This document shows positions 4,965-6,162 of a DNA stretch of 6,162 nucleotides, piece after piece. The DNA is from Acidimicrobiales bacterium (GTDB taxonomy: Bacteria; Actinomycetota; Acidimicrobiia; Acidimicrobiales; Aldehydirespiratoraceae), in the NCBI GenBank assembly GCA_021604885.1, contig BQJV01000211.1:1-6162 (forward strand), in the 5' to 3' direction. The notes beneath the pieces were generated by a model. That model did no database searches, was not told the origin of the DNA, and worked only from the letters and a program-made list of their open reading frames with translations. Position numbers and translations under genes: made by a program. Each line of letters begins with the position of its first letter. Position 1 is the stretch's first letter.

Positions 4965-5690
4965 GTGTCCGTGGCCCCGATTCTCCTTGCGGTGGTCGTC
5001 GGCGTGGTGTTCGGCTTCATTCGCCGAGGCCGGCTGGCGTCGATCGCGCGCACGCGTGTGCGCCACCCCGAGTTCCTCGCGGTCGCCGTCGGCTGCAGTT
5101 TGTTCGTCGACATGGTGGATACCGACCTCGCCGGGGCGATCGCCCTCGTCGGGCTCGTCGGAGGCCTGTTCTTCGCCGTCGTCAACATCCATCTCGTCGG
5201 AATGCTGGTGATCACGGTCGGTATCGTCCTCAACCTGCTGCCCGTCGTCCTGAACGGCGCCATGCCCGTGCGGGGCGACGCCCTGGTCGAGGCCGAGATG
5301 GTCACCGCCGACGAACTCCCCCGCGTCACCCTCACCGGCGCCCGCGAGCTCGAGACCGACTCGACGTTGCTCCCCGTGCTGGGCGACACGTTCCCGGTGC
5401 GATGGACCAGCCAGGTCGTGTCGATCGGTGACCTGATCATGGTGGTCGGATTGGCCGATCTCGTGGCGAACCTGATGCTGCAGCGTCGCCGACGCCGGCT
5501 TCCCGTCAGCGCCCTCCCCGCCCTCGAGGCGATGGGGTGGCACGAGGAGCGCATCGACGTCACCGGCGACCCCGTCGAGGCCATCGACCTCCGCGACACG
5601 ATCGATGTCGACGCGCTCGAGTCGCCGACGGTCGACCTGCGCGATCAGCCGAGCGTGTCGAGCACGAGCGCCAACCCCGCCCAGGACTGA
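4965..5690 (+). CDS. DUF5317 family membrane protein
   Basis: 241-residue membrane protein of unknown function. Hydrophobic helices are at about 4-19, 36-50, 56-77, 78-96 and 150-171, with a basic loop (RRGRLASIARTRVRH, 21-35). The motif NGAMPV (97-102) and the later segment LGDTFPVRW...VVSIGD (139-156) are those of the DUF5317 family, common in actinobacteria and clostridia. The C-terminal 70 residues are cytoplasmic-looking, begin with QRRRRRLP and continue as an acidic, Asp-rich tail with repeated DLRD/IDVD-like pieces that the family core does not need. The start is GTG 4965; a second GTG two codons later (4971) is possible, but the spacing to TAATTT favours the first. The last 46 bp overlap the glycosidase gene on the other strand. 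No function can be proposed from the sequence. Confidence 0.82.
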   Translation: MSVAPILLAVVVGVVFGFIRRGRLASIARTRVRHPEFLAVAVGCSLFVDMVDTDLAGAIALVGLVGGLFFAVVNIHLVGMLVITVGIVLNLLPVVLNGAMPVRGDALVEAEMVTADELPRVTLTGARELETDSTLLPVLGDTFPVRWTSQVVSIGDLIMVVGLADLVANLMLQRRRRRLPVSALPALEAMGWHEERIDVTGDPVEAIDLRDTIDVDALESPTVDLRDQPSVSSTSANPAQD

Positions 5691-6162
5691 GGGATCGCAC
5701 CGAGACCGGTGCCCCGCTCGCCGTCCCAGTACTCCGCGAGCCCCGAGCTGATCGCACCCGCAACCGTGGTCGAGCGCACCAGCTCCGCCGCGTCGGTTCC
5801 GCCGCGCCGGTCGAGGGCGACCCAGAGCAGGTACGCGAGCTGGGGCCAGACCGGCCCTCGCCAGTAGGTGCCCGCGTCGTAGGTCGGTTCACCGATGTGT
5901 ACTCCACGGGGACCGAACGCCGACGCGAACCCGTCCTCGTCGACGAGGGCCGCGATGGCGTGCGCGGCCGCGTCGTCGTCCGCGGTGACGAGCAGGGGCA
6001 ACAACGCGTCCGCTGTGCGAGCCCGTCCGGACCCGTCGGCCGCTGCCCCGGTGTCCGCCCACACCGAGCGATCCCGGTCGAAACGAGCGTCGAGCGCCGC
6101 GAGACGAGACGTGGCCAGCGCCACCAGATCCCCGTCACCGGTGACCGATGCGAGCTCGAGCG
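5645..6162 (-). CDS. GH63 / mannosylglycerate hydrolase-like glycosidase, C-terminal part (cut by window edge)
   Basis: The frame is open from the right edge to TGA at 5645-5647, giving 171 residues of the C-terminus. It looks like the end of an (alpha/alpha)6-barrel glycosidase: alternating helices with the block YDAGTYWRGPVWPQLAYLLW (YWRGPVWPQ encoded by 5840-5866) and the closing block GLAEYWDGERGTGLG followed by QSWAGLALVLDTLG. These match GH63-type enzymes, including bacterial mannosylglycerate/glucosylglycerate hydrolases and proteins often labelled trehalase-like or amylo-alpha-1,6-glucosidase-like. In that fold the Glu of EYWD (codon at 5732-5734) sits where a catalytic base is expected; this is by analogy only. 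The catalytic acid and the N-terminus lie beyond the edge, so the substrate cannot be named. A GTG at 6122-6124 is in frame, but the frame continues upstream with similar protein-like sequence, so it is not taken as the start. Confidence 0.82.
   Translation of the reverse strand, partial: LELASVTGDGDLVALATSRLAALDARFDRDRSVWADTGAAADGSGRARTADALLPLLVTADDDAAAHAIAALVDEDGFASAFGPRGVHIGEPTYDAGTYWRGPVWPQLAYLLWVALDRRGGTDAAELVRSTTVAGAISSGLAEYWDGERGTGLGAIPQSWAGLALVLDTLG
5697..5712 (+). terminator. Possible weak hairpin after the DUF5317 gene
   Basis: Perfect 6-bp stem GCACCG-AGAC-CGGTGC begins 7 nt after the TGA at 5688-5690. There is no T-run after it, and it lies within the coding sequence of the opposite gene, so it may be chance. 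It is the only terminator-like structure I found at this convergent junction. Confidence 0.22.

Noticed and set aside
4226..5599. 457-codon open frame on the minus strand across the sortase end, lipoprotein and DUF5317 genes
   Set aside because: It mirrors three recognisable genes, has skewed composition and no membrane, signal or domain pattern.
5560..6138. 192-codon minus-strand open frame beside the glycosidase
   Set aside because: Arg/Ser/Thr-rich translation in a shifted frame of the glycosidase; no family features.
1..6162. tRNA, rRNA, insertion sequence, attachment site or phage signature
   Set aside because: No cloverleaf-like or transposase sequence was recognised; nearly every base is within a protein gene and composition looks uniform.

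Overview
This 6.2 kb, GC-rich window looks like chromosomal DNA of an actinobacterium. The class Acidimicrobiia (Ilumatobacter-like relatives) is my best guess, from the combination of a class E-type sortase, a septum-formation-type lipoprotein, a DUF5317 membrane protein, dense 4-bp gene overlaps and promoters that seem to drive leaderless mRNAs. The taxonomic call is an inference from gene content, not from a marker gene.

Left half (1-3108, minus strand): a tightly packed cytochrome c maturation (System I) operon in the order ccmA-ccmB-ccmC-ccmD-ccmE-ccmF. ccmF is cut by the left edge. Every junction overlaps: 11 bp between ccmA and ccmB, then 4 bp at each of the other four. CcmA and CcmB form the ABC transporter, CcmC delivers heme to the heme chaperone CcmE with help from the small CcmD, and CcmF carries out the ligation of heme to apocytochrome c. 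ccmD (49 aa, GTG start) is easily missed but clear. Thiol-handling partners (ccmG, ccmH) are not visible and may lie left of the edge.

Centre (3109-3186): a 78-bp divergent promoter region with a tandem 15-bp repeat in front of ccmA and a 17-bp inverted repeat sitting on the -10 box of the rightward gene.

Right half (3187-5690, plus strand): three genes in a row. They encode a membrane-anchored class E-like sortase with two extra C-terminal membrane helices, a cysteine-rich lipoprotein of the septum-formation type, and a DUF5317 membrane protein. Although only 19 and 10 bp separate them, each has its own TANNNT box 6-7 nt ahead of its start codon, as expected for separate leaderless transcripts.

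Right edge (5645-6162, minus strand): the C-terminal 171 residues of an (alpha/alpha)6-barrel glycosidase (GH63 / mannosylglycerate hydrolase-like), overlapping the end of the DUF5317 gene tail to tail by 46 bp.

No RNA gene, CRISPR array, insertion sequence or phage gene is visible, and no stretch over 300 bp lacks a gene. I see no wholly new system; the most notable signals are the leaderless promoter pattern, System I cytochrome c maturation in an actinobacterium, and the sortase architecture.
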